DNA from: Muribaculaceae bacterium
GTDB taxonomy: Bacteria > Bacteroidota > Bacteroidia > Bacteroidales > Muribaculaceae
Direction: 5' to 3'
Assembly: GCA_029057255.1 (NCBI GenBank)
Contig: JAICZO010000445.1
Location: 1-11,881, forward strand
Length of the DNA stretch: 11,881 bases
A model generated the notes under the pieces. That model was not told the origin of the DNA and ran no database searches. It saw nothing but the letters and a program-made list of their open reading frames with translations. The position numbers and the translations under genes are program-made. Below, piece by piece: positions 1-7,058 of the stretch. Position 1 is the stretch's first letter. Every line of letters begins with the position of its first letter.

Positions 1-1
1 C

Positions 2-1594
2 CGCCAGACCGACGGCAAGGCCTTCGAGGCTTTCACCACCGACTGGGCAAATATCGACAACGCCCTCGGCCTCGTATCGGCAGGCGACAAGCAGATGGCA
101 TTCGGCGACCGCTCGCTCAACAACTCTATCCACACCGCGAAGCTCTACCCCCTCTACCGTGCCGACAACCGCGCCGTGCGTAACGGCGAGACCGTCGACA
201 CCCGCCACCTTATATACTACAGCAGCATCGACGCCGCCACCACCGCCCGCATGGCAGGCCTCACACAGCCCCTCGCATCGAAAGTGCCCGCCGGCTGGAA
301 CGGCGTCATCGCTCCCGACCCCGACGGCATCTGCTACCTGATACTTGCCAACTTCGCCGCCGACGCACCCTGTGCTCTCGAAGGCATAGCCTGCGCTGAG
401 GGCGCTCCCGTCTTCGGCGTGGAGACCACCGTCGCCGACAGCAAGTCGTCAGCAACATTCGTCACCGAGCAGAACCGCTCCGTGGCCAACGTCCTCAGAG
501 TATTTGTCAAGGGCACCGGACTCACTGCCGTACAGGACGCCGAGGACTGCGCCGCAGCATATATCCGCAACGACGGCAACGCTGCCGCCAAGCCCGCAGT
601 CGCCATCATCGCCGACGGCAAGAGTATCAGCGGAGAAGTCAGCATCGCCGCAGGCAAGTGCGTCCGCGTAAGCGTCAAGGGCGGCAAGATTGTGGCCGAG
701 GATGCCGAGATGCCCGAGACCGCCGAAGAAGACCTCACGGCAGGATATGTCGACGTCACAGCGTCGTATATCGAGAACGCAGGCTTCGAGGAGGACCTCA
801 CCTACGGCAAGAAAGGCTCGGCGAAACTCGGCAGCACGGTCTACGACCCCTGCTACATCAACGACGTCGCCGCCGCCAACGACAAGTACCCCAACATCCT
901 CCCCGTCAAAGGATGGGAGCCGGGCAACGCGCTGACATCCGCCACTGCATACGCCCGCATGTACTCCATGCCCTACAGCTCGACACTCATGTGCGTCAGC
1001 GAGGCCGGCAACTACTCGGCGCAGTGCGCCCCTTTTCTTAAGGACAGCGGGCGCGGCGAGCGCGTGCTCACTGTCCTCAACTCCTGGTCGGCAGGCAGCA
1101 ACAGCATAAGCCGCAAGGCGACACTTCCGGCCGGAAGCTACCGCCTGCTCGTCAACATGAAGTACGACTGCCCCGAGCAGAGCGCCAACGACGGCCGCAA
1201 AGTCACCGCCAACGGCAACATCAACAAGTCGCTCACCGGCTACAAGACCGCCGACACCGAAGAGTACTTCTACCCGACAGTCCCCGGCGAATGGCAGACA
1301 ATCTGCCGCGACTTCGTGCTGACCGCTCCCACCGACATCACATTCAGCGTCGGCTACTCCACCTCGGCGAGCCAGGGCGTGGCCAAGAACACCCTGCTGT
1401 ATGTCGACAACATCCGTCTGCTTGCCAAGCCCGGAGCAGCTGCCATAGCTCCCGAGACCGCCGGACGCGGCACAGTCGACGTCTATACCGTGGCAGGCGT
1501 CAAGGTGCGCTCGTCAGTTGAGGCTGCCGAGGCCACCGCAGGACTGGCATCCGGCTGCTACATCGTCGGCGACCGCAAAGTCATCGTCCGATAA
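2..1594 (+). CDS. C-terminal part of a large secreted modular protein, function unknown (5' partial)
   Basis: The frame is open at the left edge of the window, so the visible 530 residues are the C-terminal part of a longer protein; the Met codon at base 95 is internal. I do not recognise a catalytic family. Visible modules are: an N-terminal segment that may be the end of an upstream domain; a beta-rich Ig-like stretch around residues 155-240; then a linker and a jelly-roll-like module of about 200 residues beginning near 'VTASYIENAGFEED', a type of opening seen in accessory modules of Bacteroidota carbohydrate-active enzymes. The last ~45 residues (VYTVAGVKV ... GLASGCYIV ... KVIVR) resemble a type A C-terminal sorting domain of the type IX secretion system. 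This suggests export to the surface or outside the cell, perhaps for glycan or glycoprotein handling, but the substrate cannot be inferred. Transcription ends at the strong hairpin just downstream. The CDS call is firm; the function is not. Confidence 0.85.
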   Translation, partial: RQTDGKAFEAFTTDWANIDNALGLVSAGDKQMAFGDRSLNNSIHTAKLYPLYRADNRAVRNGETVDTRHLIYYSSIDAATTARMAGLTQPLASKVPAGWNGVIAPDPDGICYLILANFAADAPCALEGIACAEGAPVFGVETTVADSKSSATFVTEQNRSVANVLRVFVKGTGLTAVQDAEDCAAAYIRNDGNAAAKPAVAIIADGKSISGEVSIAAGKCVRVSVKGGKIVAEDAEMPETAEEDLTAGYVDVTASYIENAGFEEDLTYGKKGSAKLGSTVYDPCYINDVAAANDKYPNILPVKGWEPGNALTSATAYARMYSMPYSSTLMCVSEAGNYSAQCAPFLKDSGRGERVLTVLNSWSAGSNSISRKATLPAGSYRLLVNMKYDCPEQSANDGRKVTANGNINKSLTGYKTADTEEYFYPTVPGEWQTICRDFVLTAPTDITFSVGYSTSASQGVAKNTLLYVDNIRLLAKPGAAAIAPETAGRGTVDVYTVAGVKVRSSVEAAEATAGLASGCYIVGDRKVIVR

Positions 1595-1609
1595 GGACAC
1601 AAACTACAC

Positions 1610-1648
1610 AAGGCGGGAGGCAGACATGGTCTGTTTCCCGCCTTTTTT
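1610..1648 (+). terminator. Rho-independent terminator after the secreted-protein gene
   Basis: A 16-bp stem (1610-1625 pairing with 1629-1644) closes a 3-nt ATG loop. All positions pair if two adjacent G-U wobbles are allowed. A run of six T (1643-1648) overlaps the stem end. It starts 15 nt after the stop codon and separates this gene from the MFS transporter gene. Confidence 0.93.
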
Positions 1649-1681
1649 ATCCACACAAATGGCATAATCAAACTTTTTTAT

Positions 1682-1689
1682 TAATTTTG
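1682..1689 (+). promoter_or_regulatory. Bacteroidota-type -7 promoter element for the MFS gene
   Basis: TAATTTTG is an exact match to the Bacteroides TAnnTTTG box, lying between the upstream terminator and the MFS gene. No convincing -33 TTTG is seen 19-21 nt upstream. The box contains an in-frame TTG at 1687, so that codon is unlikely to be the start; the ATG at 1720 fits a leader of about 25 nt. Confidence 0.65.
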
Positions 1690-1719
1690 TGGCATAAAAT
1701 CGAAAAAGTAATTGGCAAA

Positions 1720-3162
1720 ATGACAGAAAAAATCAAAGCGACGCTCCGCGACAAAGCGTGGGCACGCTGGACAGCTCTCGTTTTAGTGGCGACGATGATG
1801 TTCTTCGCCTACATGTTCGTCGACGTAATGTCGCCCCTCCAGTCTCTTGTGGAGACCCAGCTCGGCTGGTCACCCGCCTCGTTCGGCTACTATGCCGGCG
1901 CCGAGTACATCCTCAACGTCTTCGGCTTCCTCATCATCGCCGGTATCATCCTCGACAAGATGGGCGTACGCTTCACCGGCACCCTCTCGGCCTCTCTTAT
2001 GCTCGTGGGCGCGTGCATCAAGCTCTACGCCATCAGCAGCTACTTCGCCGGCTCCGGCCTTGACAACTGGCTCTCGTCGTGGTGGACAGAGATGCCCGGC
2101 AGCGCCAAGCTCGCCGCCCTCGGCTTCATGATTTTCGGCTGCGGCTGCGAGATGGCCGGCATCACCGTCTCCAAGACCCTCGCCAAGTGGTTCGAAGGCC
2201 ATGAGATGGCACTCGCCATGGGCCTCGAGATGGCACTCGCCCGCGTCGGCGTATGGGTAGTGTTCACCATCTCGCCCCGCCTCGCAGGCTGGATGGGCGA
2301 GCCTTCGGTAGTGACCCCTGTGGCATTCTGCACCGCCCTGCTGCTCATCGGCCTTATCTCCTACGTGGTGTTCACCTTCATGGACACACGCCTTGACAAA
2401 GACCTCGCCGCCGACAAGGCCTCGGCCGCCGGCGCCGATACATCGGAGGAAGAATTCAAGATGAGCGACGTGAGCAAGATTCTCGGCAGCAAGCTCTTCT
2501 GGATCATCGCCCTGCTGTGTGTGCTCTACTACTCGGCCATCTTCCCCTTCCAGCGCTACGCCACCAACATGCTCCAGTGCACCCTCGGCATGGGCGAGCA
2601 GCAGGCCGCCGACATCTTCCGCTGGTTCCCCATCGGTGCCGCGTGCCTCACCCCCTTCCTCGGCTATGCTCTTGACCGCTTCGGCAAAGGAGCCTCGATG
2701 CTTATCGGCGGCGCCGTGCTGATGATTGTCTGCCACCTCACCTTCGCGCTCCTGCTCCCCGTCTATCCCTCGACCGGCCTCGCCTTCACCGCCATCATCG
2801 TGCTCGGCATCTCCTTCTCTCTTGTGCCCGCATCGCTGTGGCCCTCCGTGCCCAAAATCATGGAAGCACGCTATCTCGGCTCGGCCTACTCGCTCATCTT
2901 CTGGGTGCAGAACATCGGCCTCGCCCTCTTCCCCATCCTCATCGGCAAGGTGCTGATGTGGTCCAACCCCGGCGTCACCGACCCCATGCTCTATGACTAC
3001 ACAGCCCCGATGCTCGTCTTCGCAAGCCTCGGCGTGCTCGCCCTCTTCTTCGGCATCTGGCTCAAGATTCTCAATGCCCGCAACAACTACGGCCTCGAAG
3101 CGCCCAACATCAAGTCGTCGGCGCAGACTCTCGAGAACGAAGCACAGCAGGGCGACGCCTGA
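1720..3162 (+). CDS. Major facilitator superfamily transporter, substrate unknown
   Basis: A 480-residue polytopic inner-membrane protein with about 12 hydrophobic helices. The MFS loop 2-3 signature appears in each half: G-I-I-L-D-K-M-G-V-R (around residue 79) and G-Y-A-L-D-R-F-G-K-G (residues 315-324), showing the usual internal duplication. A hydrophilic segment near residues 220-250 (charged, rich in Asp, Ala and Lys) is the expected central cytoplasmic loop between helices 6 and 7, and the C-terminal ~30 residues form a hydrophilic tail. General similarity is to NarK-like or MFSD1-like MFS proteins annotated in Bacteroidota, but the sequence does not reveal the substrate. The ATG at 1720 is preferred over an in-frame TTG at 1687 because the TTG lies inside the -7 promoter box. 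The gene is monocistronic, with its own promoter and terminator. Confidence 0.93.
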   Translation: MTEKIKATLRDKAWARWTALVLVATMMFFAYMFVDVMSPLQSLVETQLGWSPASFGYYAGAEYILNVFGFLIIAGIILDKMGVRFTGTLSASLMLVGACIKLYAISSYFAGSGLDNWLSSWWTEMPGSAKLAALGFMIFGCGCEMAGITVSKTLAKWFEGHEMALAMGLEMALARVGVWVVFTISPRLAGWMGEPSVVTPVAFCTALLLIGLISYVVFTFMDTRLDKDLAADKASAAGADTSEEEFKMSDVSKILGSKLFWIIALLCVLYYSAIFPFQRYATNMLQCTLGMGEQQAADIFRWFPIGAACLTPFLGYALDRFGKGASMLIGGAVLMIVCHLTFALLLPVYPSTGLAFTAIIVLGISFSLVPASLWPSVPKIMEARYLGSAYSLIFWVQNIGLALFPILIGKVLMWSNPGVTDPMLYDYTAPMLVFASLGVLALFFGIWLKILNARNNYGLEAPNIKSSAQTLENEAQQGDA

Positions 3163-3194
3163 TTCCCTACAGAAAAGTCACAACAATCAATAGC

Positions 3195-3230
3195 GAGGCC
3201 GGAGCATAAGCGCTTCCGGCCTCTGTTTTT
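3195..3230 (+). terminator. Rho-independent terminator after the MFS gene
   Basis: GAGGCCGGAGC (3195-3205) pairs with GCTTCCGGCCTC (3212-3223) with one small bulge or wobble, followed by TGTTTTT ending at 3230. It lies about 30 nt after the transporter stop codon and before the promoter of the next unit. Confidence 0.88.
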
Positions 3231-3274
3231 CGCTAAAATATGTTAGCGCCGTCGGCTGACTGCCGAAAAAGTAG

Positions 3275-3282
3275 TACCTTTG
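3275..3282 (+). promoter_or_regulatory. -7 promoter element for the symporter-lgt-TPR unit
   Basis: TACCTTTG exactly matches TAnnTTTG and ends only 6 nt before the ATG at 3289. No clear -33 element is seen. If it is used, the transcript would start at or within a few nucleotides of the start codon, giving a leaderless or nearly leaderless mRNA. Confidence 0.65.
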
Positions 3283-3288
3283 TACGGT

Positions 3289-4695
3289 ATGTTTGAAGAA
3301 ATAGGACAATTCATTATCAAGGCCGCCGACATCATGGGCGGCTATCCCTTGTTTTTCCTGCTTATCGGCGGCGGACTATATCTGTTTCTGTCGTCGGGAG
3401 CCGTATCTATCCGCCGTCTGCCTGCCGCTATCGGCGAACTGCGCCGCAAGCCCTCGGGAGGCTCGTCGACGGGACAGATTTCGTCAGTGCAGGCTCTGGC
3501 ATCGGTTGTCGCAGCCACTATCGGACTCGGCAATATCGCCGGCGTGGCCATAGCGCTCGTGCTCGGCGGCCCCGGAGCCATCTTCTGGATGTGGGTCAGC
3601 GCCCTTGTGGGCATGGCCACAAAATACCACGAGGGTGTGCTGGCCATCATGTACAAGGGCAAGGACGACACGGGCAACCCGCAGGGAGGCCCCATGCACA
3701 TCATCGAGAAAGGCCTCGGACCCAAGTGGAAACCGCTGGCACGCTTCTTTGCTATCGCCGGCCTCTTCGGCACCATGTGCATCATGAATGCCAACCAGCT
3801 CACGGAGGCCTTCATGACAACCTTCACCACCCCCGAGAGCCTCGAGTCGAGCGCCTTCCTGTCGCAGGCAGGCTCATGGCTCGGCCTTGCCAACGCGAGC
3901 GTCTACCGTCTGCTCTTCGGCTGCGCCATAGCGGCGATAGTGGCCGTGGTCATACTTGGCGGCATCAGGCGCATAGCTCGCGTGGCCACGGTAATGGTGC
4001 CCTTTATGGTGGGTCTGTACTTCCTGATGGTCATGTTTATCATCATCACCAACATCGAGGGCGTCCCCGGCGTATTCAAGAGCATCTTCACCGAGGCGTT
4101 CAACCTCCGCGCAGGCTTCGGCGCACTGGCCGGCATAGCGCTCATCGGCGCCCGCCGCGCAGCCCTTGTCAACGACGCCGGCATAGGCACAGCCTCGCTC
4201 ATGCACGGCGCCTCGCGCAACAACGAGCCTGTGCGCGAAGGCCTCGTCGCCATGCTCGGCCCGAGCATCGACTCGGGTCTTGTCTGCACGCTGACAGCCA
4301 TCGCCATCCTGCTGTGCGGCAATATCGACGTCGAGGGCGTCAAGGGTCTCGAAGTGGCCATGAAGGCTTTCAGCAACGGCATCCCCGCCGGCGACATCCT
4401 GCTCATGTGCATCGTCATCTGCTTCGCCATGTCGTCGATGTTCAGCTACTCGTTCTACGGCACCACCTGCGCCAACTACCTCTTCGGCACACGCCGCGGC
4501 AAGTACTACGCCTGGGCCTTCCTTGCCTCGCTGATAGTCTTCGCCGTCGTTCCCATCGAGGCTGCCGTCGGTGCCTGCGACCTGTTCTACGCGCTCATGG
4601 CCATACCCACAATGATAGCCGTGCTCTTCCTCAGCCCCAAGGTGCGGAAGGCCACTAACGAATATTTCGCCAACGAAAAGAAAAAGACAGAATAA
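3289..4695 (+). CDS. AGCS-family sodium:alanine/glycine symporter
   Basis: A 468-residue inner-membrane protein of the amino acid:cation symporter family, which uses the sodium (or proton) gradient to import small neutral amino acids such as alanine or glycine. Residues 93-108 (G-G-P-G-A-I-F-W-M-W-V-S-A-L-V-G) match the family signature exactly. The other hallmark block, G-A-R-R-A-A-L-V-N-D-A-G-I-G, begins near residue 287 and is followed by N-E-P-V-R-E-G-L-V-A-M-L-G-P. Length and about 10-11 hydrophobic helices fit the family; the tail is Lys-rich. The start at 3289 is favoured over an in-frame TTG at 3280, which falls inside the promoter box; a downstream ATG at 3334 is possible but would remove the usual N-terminal amphipathic helix. 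The stop codon is directly followed by the lgt start with no gap. The exact substrate is inferred from the family. Confidence 0.95.
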   Translation: MFEEIGQFIIKAADIMGGYPLFFLLIGGGLYLFLSSGAVSIRRLPAAIGELRRKPSGGSSTGQISSVQALASVVAATIGLGNIAGVAIALVLGGPGAIFWMWVSALVGMATKYHEGVLAIMYKGKDDTGNPQGGPMHIIEKGLGPKWKPLARFFAIAGLFGTMCIMNANQLTEAFMTTFTTPESLESSAFLSQAGSWLGLANASVYRLLFGCAIAAIVAVVILGGIRRIARVATVMVPFMVGLYFLMVMFIIITNIEGVPGVFKSIFTEAFNLRAGFGALAGIALIGARRAALVNDAGIGTASLMHGASRNNEPVREGLVAMLGPSIDSGLVCTLTAIAILLCGNIDVEGVKGLEVAMKAFSNGIPAGDILLMCIVICFAMSSMFSYSFYGTTCANYLFGTRRGKYYAWAFLASLIVFAVVPIEAAVGACDLFYALMAIPTMIAVLFLSPKVRKATNEYFANEKKKTE

Positions 4696-5556
4696 ATGCT
4701 ACCGTCATTCATTACCTGGGACGTCAACCCCACACTTATTGACAGCTTCGTGACCATACGATGGTACGGACTGATGTTTGCCATCGGCTTCTGGATCGGC
4801 TTCAACGTCGTGTCAGCAATGTTCAAGCGCGAAGGCGTGCCCGAGCGCTGGATGGGTGTACTGCTCATCTACGTCGGCATAGCCACGGTAGTGGGCGCCC
4901 GCCTGGGGCATGTGTTCTTCTACCAGTGGGACTACTACTCGGCCCATCCGTGGAAGATTCTGGCCACGTGGGAGGGAGGTCTCGCCAGCCACGGCGGAGC
5001 CATAGGCATCATCATCGCCGTCATACTCTACTCCATCTTCACCACCAGGCGCAGCCCGCTGTGGACATTCGACCGGCTGACGGTGGCCATAGCCCTCGTA
5101 GGATGCCTCATCCGCATCGGCAACCTCATGAACTCCGAGATCTTCGGCTACCCCACCGACCTGCCGTGGGGCTTCAAGTTTGTCCGCTCGGCCGAGTGGA
5201 ACCAGCTCTACTACGGCCTCGCCTGCCATCCGACACAGATCTACGAGGCTCTGACATATCTGTCGCTCTTCGGCCTCATGATGTGGATGTACTGGAAGCG
5301 TAACTGCGGCGAGCGCCCGGGCCTCCTCTTCGGCACCTTCCTCATCGGCACCTTCGGCTCGCGCTTCCTCATCGAGTTCATCAAGAATGACCAGGTGCCC
5401 TTCGAAGCCTCGATGACATTCAACATGGGCCAGCTGCTGAGCGTGCCCTTCGTCGTCCTCGGCATCGTGCTCGTCATCCGCGCCATGATGCGCCCGCGCG
5501 TCGAGACAGCATATCCCAACGCCTTCGCTCCCGAACCCAAAAAGGATAAAAAATGA
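4696..5556 (+). CDS. lgt: Prolipoprotein diacylglyceryl transferase
   Basis: Lgt transfers diacylglycerol from phosphatidylglycerol to the lipobox cysteine of prolipoproteins in the inner membrane, the first step of lipoprotein maturation. The 286-residue protein carries the family hallmarks: R-W-Y-G at 22-25; G-A-R-L-G-H at 67-72; G-G-L-A-S-H-G-G at 94-101, with His99 corresponding to the essential His of E. coli Lgt; the signature R-I-G-N-L-M-N-S-E-I-F-G at 140-151; H-P-T-Q-I-Y-E at 178-184; and G-S-R-F-L-I-E-F at 221-228, with Arg223 matching the second essential Arg. About seven membrane helices are visible and the C-terminus is Lys-rich. The ATG follows the symporter TAA with no spacing, and the TGA overlaps the ATG of the TPR gene, so translational coupling is likely. 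At least two lipoproteins in this window (META and DUF4374-like) are expected substrates. Confidence 0.97.
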   Translation: MLPSFITWDVNPTLIDSFVTIRWYGLMFAIGFWIGFNVVSAMFKREGVPERWMGVLLIYVGIATVVGARLGHVFFYQWDYYSAHPWKILATWEGGLASHGGAIGIIIAVILYSIFTTRRSPLWTFDRLTVAIALVGCLIRIGNLMNSEIFGYPTDLPWGFKFVRSAEWNQLYYGLACHPTQIYEALTYLSLFGLMMWMYWKRNCGERPGLLFGTFLIGTFGSRFLIEFIKNDQVPFEASMTFNMGQLLSVPFVVLGIVLVIRAMMRPRVETAYPNAFAPEPKKDKK

Positions 5557-6398
5557 CGCGACACACCGTCCTGCTCTCCCTTCTCCTCTCCCTCTTCCTC
5601 AGCGCTGCCGCCCAGCGGAGCGATGTGCCCGACGACGAGGAAGACCCCTACTTCCTGCTCTGCGGACAGGCCGACAAGGCCATAGCCGACGGCGACTACA
5701 ACGAGGCGGCGGCAAGACTCATCGACGCCATGTCGGTGAAGCCCGACCACCCCGGCAACATACTGCTGATGTCGAACCTCGGCATGGTATACAGCTACAT
5801 GGACCGGGACTCGCTCGCCCTCGCGACGCTCGACGAGGCTCACCGCCGCGCCCCCGCCATGCGCACGGTGCTGAGCAACCGCGCCCACGTGCTGCTCAAG
5901 CTCGGCCGTGACGCCGAGGCGGCACGCGACTTCTCGGCTGTGATAGAGGCCGACTCGGTCAACATCGACGCACGCTTCTACCGCGGCACCATAGCTCTCT
6001 ACAACGGCGACCTTGCCACGGCCGAGAGCGACTTCGACGTGCTCCGCCGGCTCGACCCCAAGAGCGCGGGCACGGCACAGGCACTGTCGTCGCTCTACTC
6101 CCTGACAGGCCGCGACCGCGAGGCCATACCCTACTTCCGCAGCCTCATCGCCACAGAGCCGTCGGTCGAGTATTATGCCGGACTTGCCGGATGCCTGCTC
6201 GCCCTGCAGAACCTCTACGACGCGGCGTCGGTTCTCGCCGAAGGCATGGAGAAATTCCCCGACGACCCCGAGCTGTACTACTACCGCGCGATGCTCAACC
6301 GCGACCGCTACCGCCTCGATGACGCACATGCCGACGCAGACCGAGCCGTCAAGCTCGGCCTGTCGCCGAAGAAAGCCCGCGGGCTGTTCAAGAAATGA
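5553..6398 (+). CDS. Periplasmic tetratricopeptide-repeat protein
   Basis: A 281-residue protein with an N-terminal signal peptide (positively charged start, Leu-rich core at residues 7-16, A-A-A-Q cleavage site near residue 20). There is no lipobox cysteine, so it should be soluble in the periplasm or exported. From about residue 35 to the end it consists of roughly seven TPR-like helix pairs, with recurring patterns such as 'A-D-G-D-Y-N-E-A', 'L-G-R-D-A-E-A-A' and 'Y-N-G-D-L-A-T-A'. TPR arrays serve as protein-protein interaction scaffolds; no enzymatic domain is visible. The start overlaps the lgt stop by 4 nt (ATGA), placing it last in the symporter-lgt unit. Its partner is unknown; the link with lgt might suggest an envelope role, but that is inference from position only. 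The stop codon directly abuts that of the convergent MBL-fold gene. Confidence 0.92.
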   Translation: MTRHTVLLSLLLSLFLSAAAQRSDVPDDEEDPYFLLCGQADKAIADGDYNEAAARLIDAMSVKPDHPGNILLMSNLGMVYSYMDRDSLALATLDEAHRRAPAMRTVLSNRAHVLLKLGRDAEAARDFSAVIEADSVNIDARFYRGTIALYNGDLATAESDFDVLRRLDPKSAGTAQALSSLYSLTGRDREAIPYFRSLIATEPSVEYYAGLAGCLLALQNLYDAASVLAEGMEKFPDDPELYYYRAMLNRDRYRLDDAHADADRAVKLGLSPKKARGLFKK

Positions 6399-7052
6399 TT
6401 ATCTGATAAAGGGATTGTGCGCTTTCTCGGCCGCCACCGTCGTCGCGGGGCCGTGGCCGGGATAGAGCTTCGTGTCGTCCGGCAGGGTGAGGATGCGCCG
6501 GCGCAGCGCCGCCACAAGCGAGTCCATGTCGCCGCCGGGGAGGTCGGTGCGGCCTATCGACCCATAGAATATCGAGTCGCCCGTGAGCGCGAAATGCCCC
6601 TCGGCACTGTAGAGGGCTATGCCGCCGGGGGTATGTCCGGGCAGGGCTATGACTTCAAGCGAGCCGTCGCCGACAGCGATGCGGTCGCCGTCGCCAAGCT
6701 CGACATCGAGCTGCACGCCTTCCTTGAGACCGGCCGGGAGGTTCATGCCGAACATGCGGGCCTGCATGTCAAGCCCCTCGCCGAGCGGTGCGTCGGCCGC
6801 ATGCGCCGCCACAGCGACACCGTAGCGGCTGCGCACGAAGCCCATGCCGAAGCAATGGTCAAGGTGCATGTGCGTGTTCACAATCTGCGTTATCTCAAGG
6901 CCTTCTCTCGCTACATAGCTGTCGAAGAGGCTGTACTCAGCCTCGGTATTCATGCCGGGGTCGACCACGACGGCCTTGCGCGTGTCACTGTCGGACACTA
7001 TATAAGTGTTCTCGCCGAACTCATTGAATACGAATTTTGTAAGTTTCAACAT
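6399..7052 (-). CDS. Metallo-beta-lactamase-fold hydrolase (YcbL/GloB-like)
   Basis: A 217-residue cytoplasmic protein of the MBL superfamily, closest in appearance to the short glyoxalase II-like (hydroxyacylglutathione hydrolase, YcbL-type) group. All metal-binding positions are visible: T-H-M-H-L-D-H at 60-66 (His61, His63, Asp65, His66), His140 in P-G-H-T-P-G-G, Asp159 in T-G-D-S-I-F, and His200 in Y-P-G-H-G-P. G-R-T-D-L-P-G-G-D (167-175) is also typical of this subgroup. It lacks the long C-terminal substrate-binding domain of classical GloB, so the physiological thioester substrate is uncertain. It lies 6 nt downstream of rsmG and is probably co-transcribed with it. Its stop codon is immediately adjacent to that of the convergent TPR gene, leaving no room for a terminator between them. 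Confidence 0.95.
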   Translation of the reverse strand: MLKLTKFVFNEFGENTYIVSDSDTRKAVVVDPGMNTEAEYSLFDSYVAREGLEITQIVNTHMHLDHCFGMGFVRSRYGVAVAAHAADAPLGEGLDMQARMFGMNLPAGLKEGVQLDVELGDGDRIAVGDGSLEVIALPGHTPGGIALYSAEGHFALTGDSIFYGSIGRTDLPGGDMDSLVAALRRRILTLPDDTKLYPGHGPATTVAAEKAHNPFIR

Positions 7053-7058
7053 AAGCTG

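Noticed and set aside
1687..1719. Upstream TTG start extending the MFS protein by 11 residues
   Set aside because: The TTG lies within the TAATTTTG promoter box, so it would be upstream of the transcript start. The same argument rejects the TTG at 3280 for the symporter and the TTG at 7819 for the S1-domain gene.
1870..2736. A 288-codon minus-strand open frame inside the MFS gene
   Set aside because: Composition is Gly/Glu/His/Ala-rich without motifs, and it mirrors the codon bias of the real transporter gene.
3591..4658. A 355-codon plus-strand open frame in another frame of the symporter gene
   Set aside because: It is Arg/His/Gln-rich, a frame-shifted reading of a clear AGCS protein.
5241..6329. 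A 362-codon minus-strand open frame opposite lgt and the TPR gene
   Set aside because: It is antisense to two genes with clear family hallmarks and has no family features of its own.
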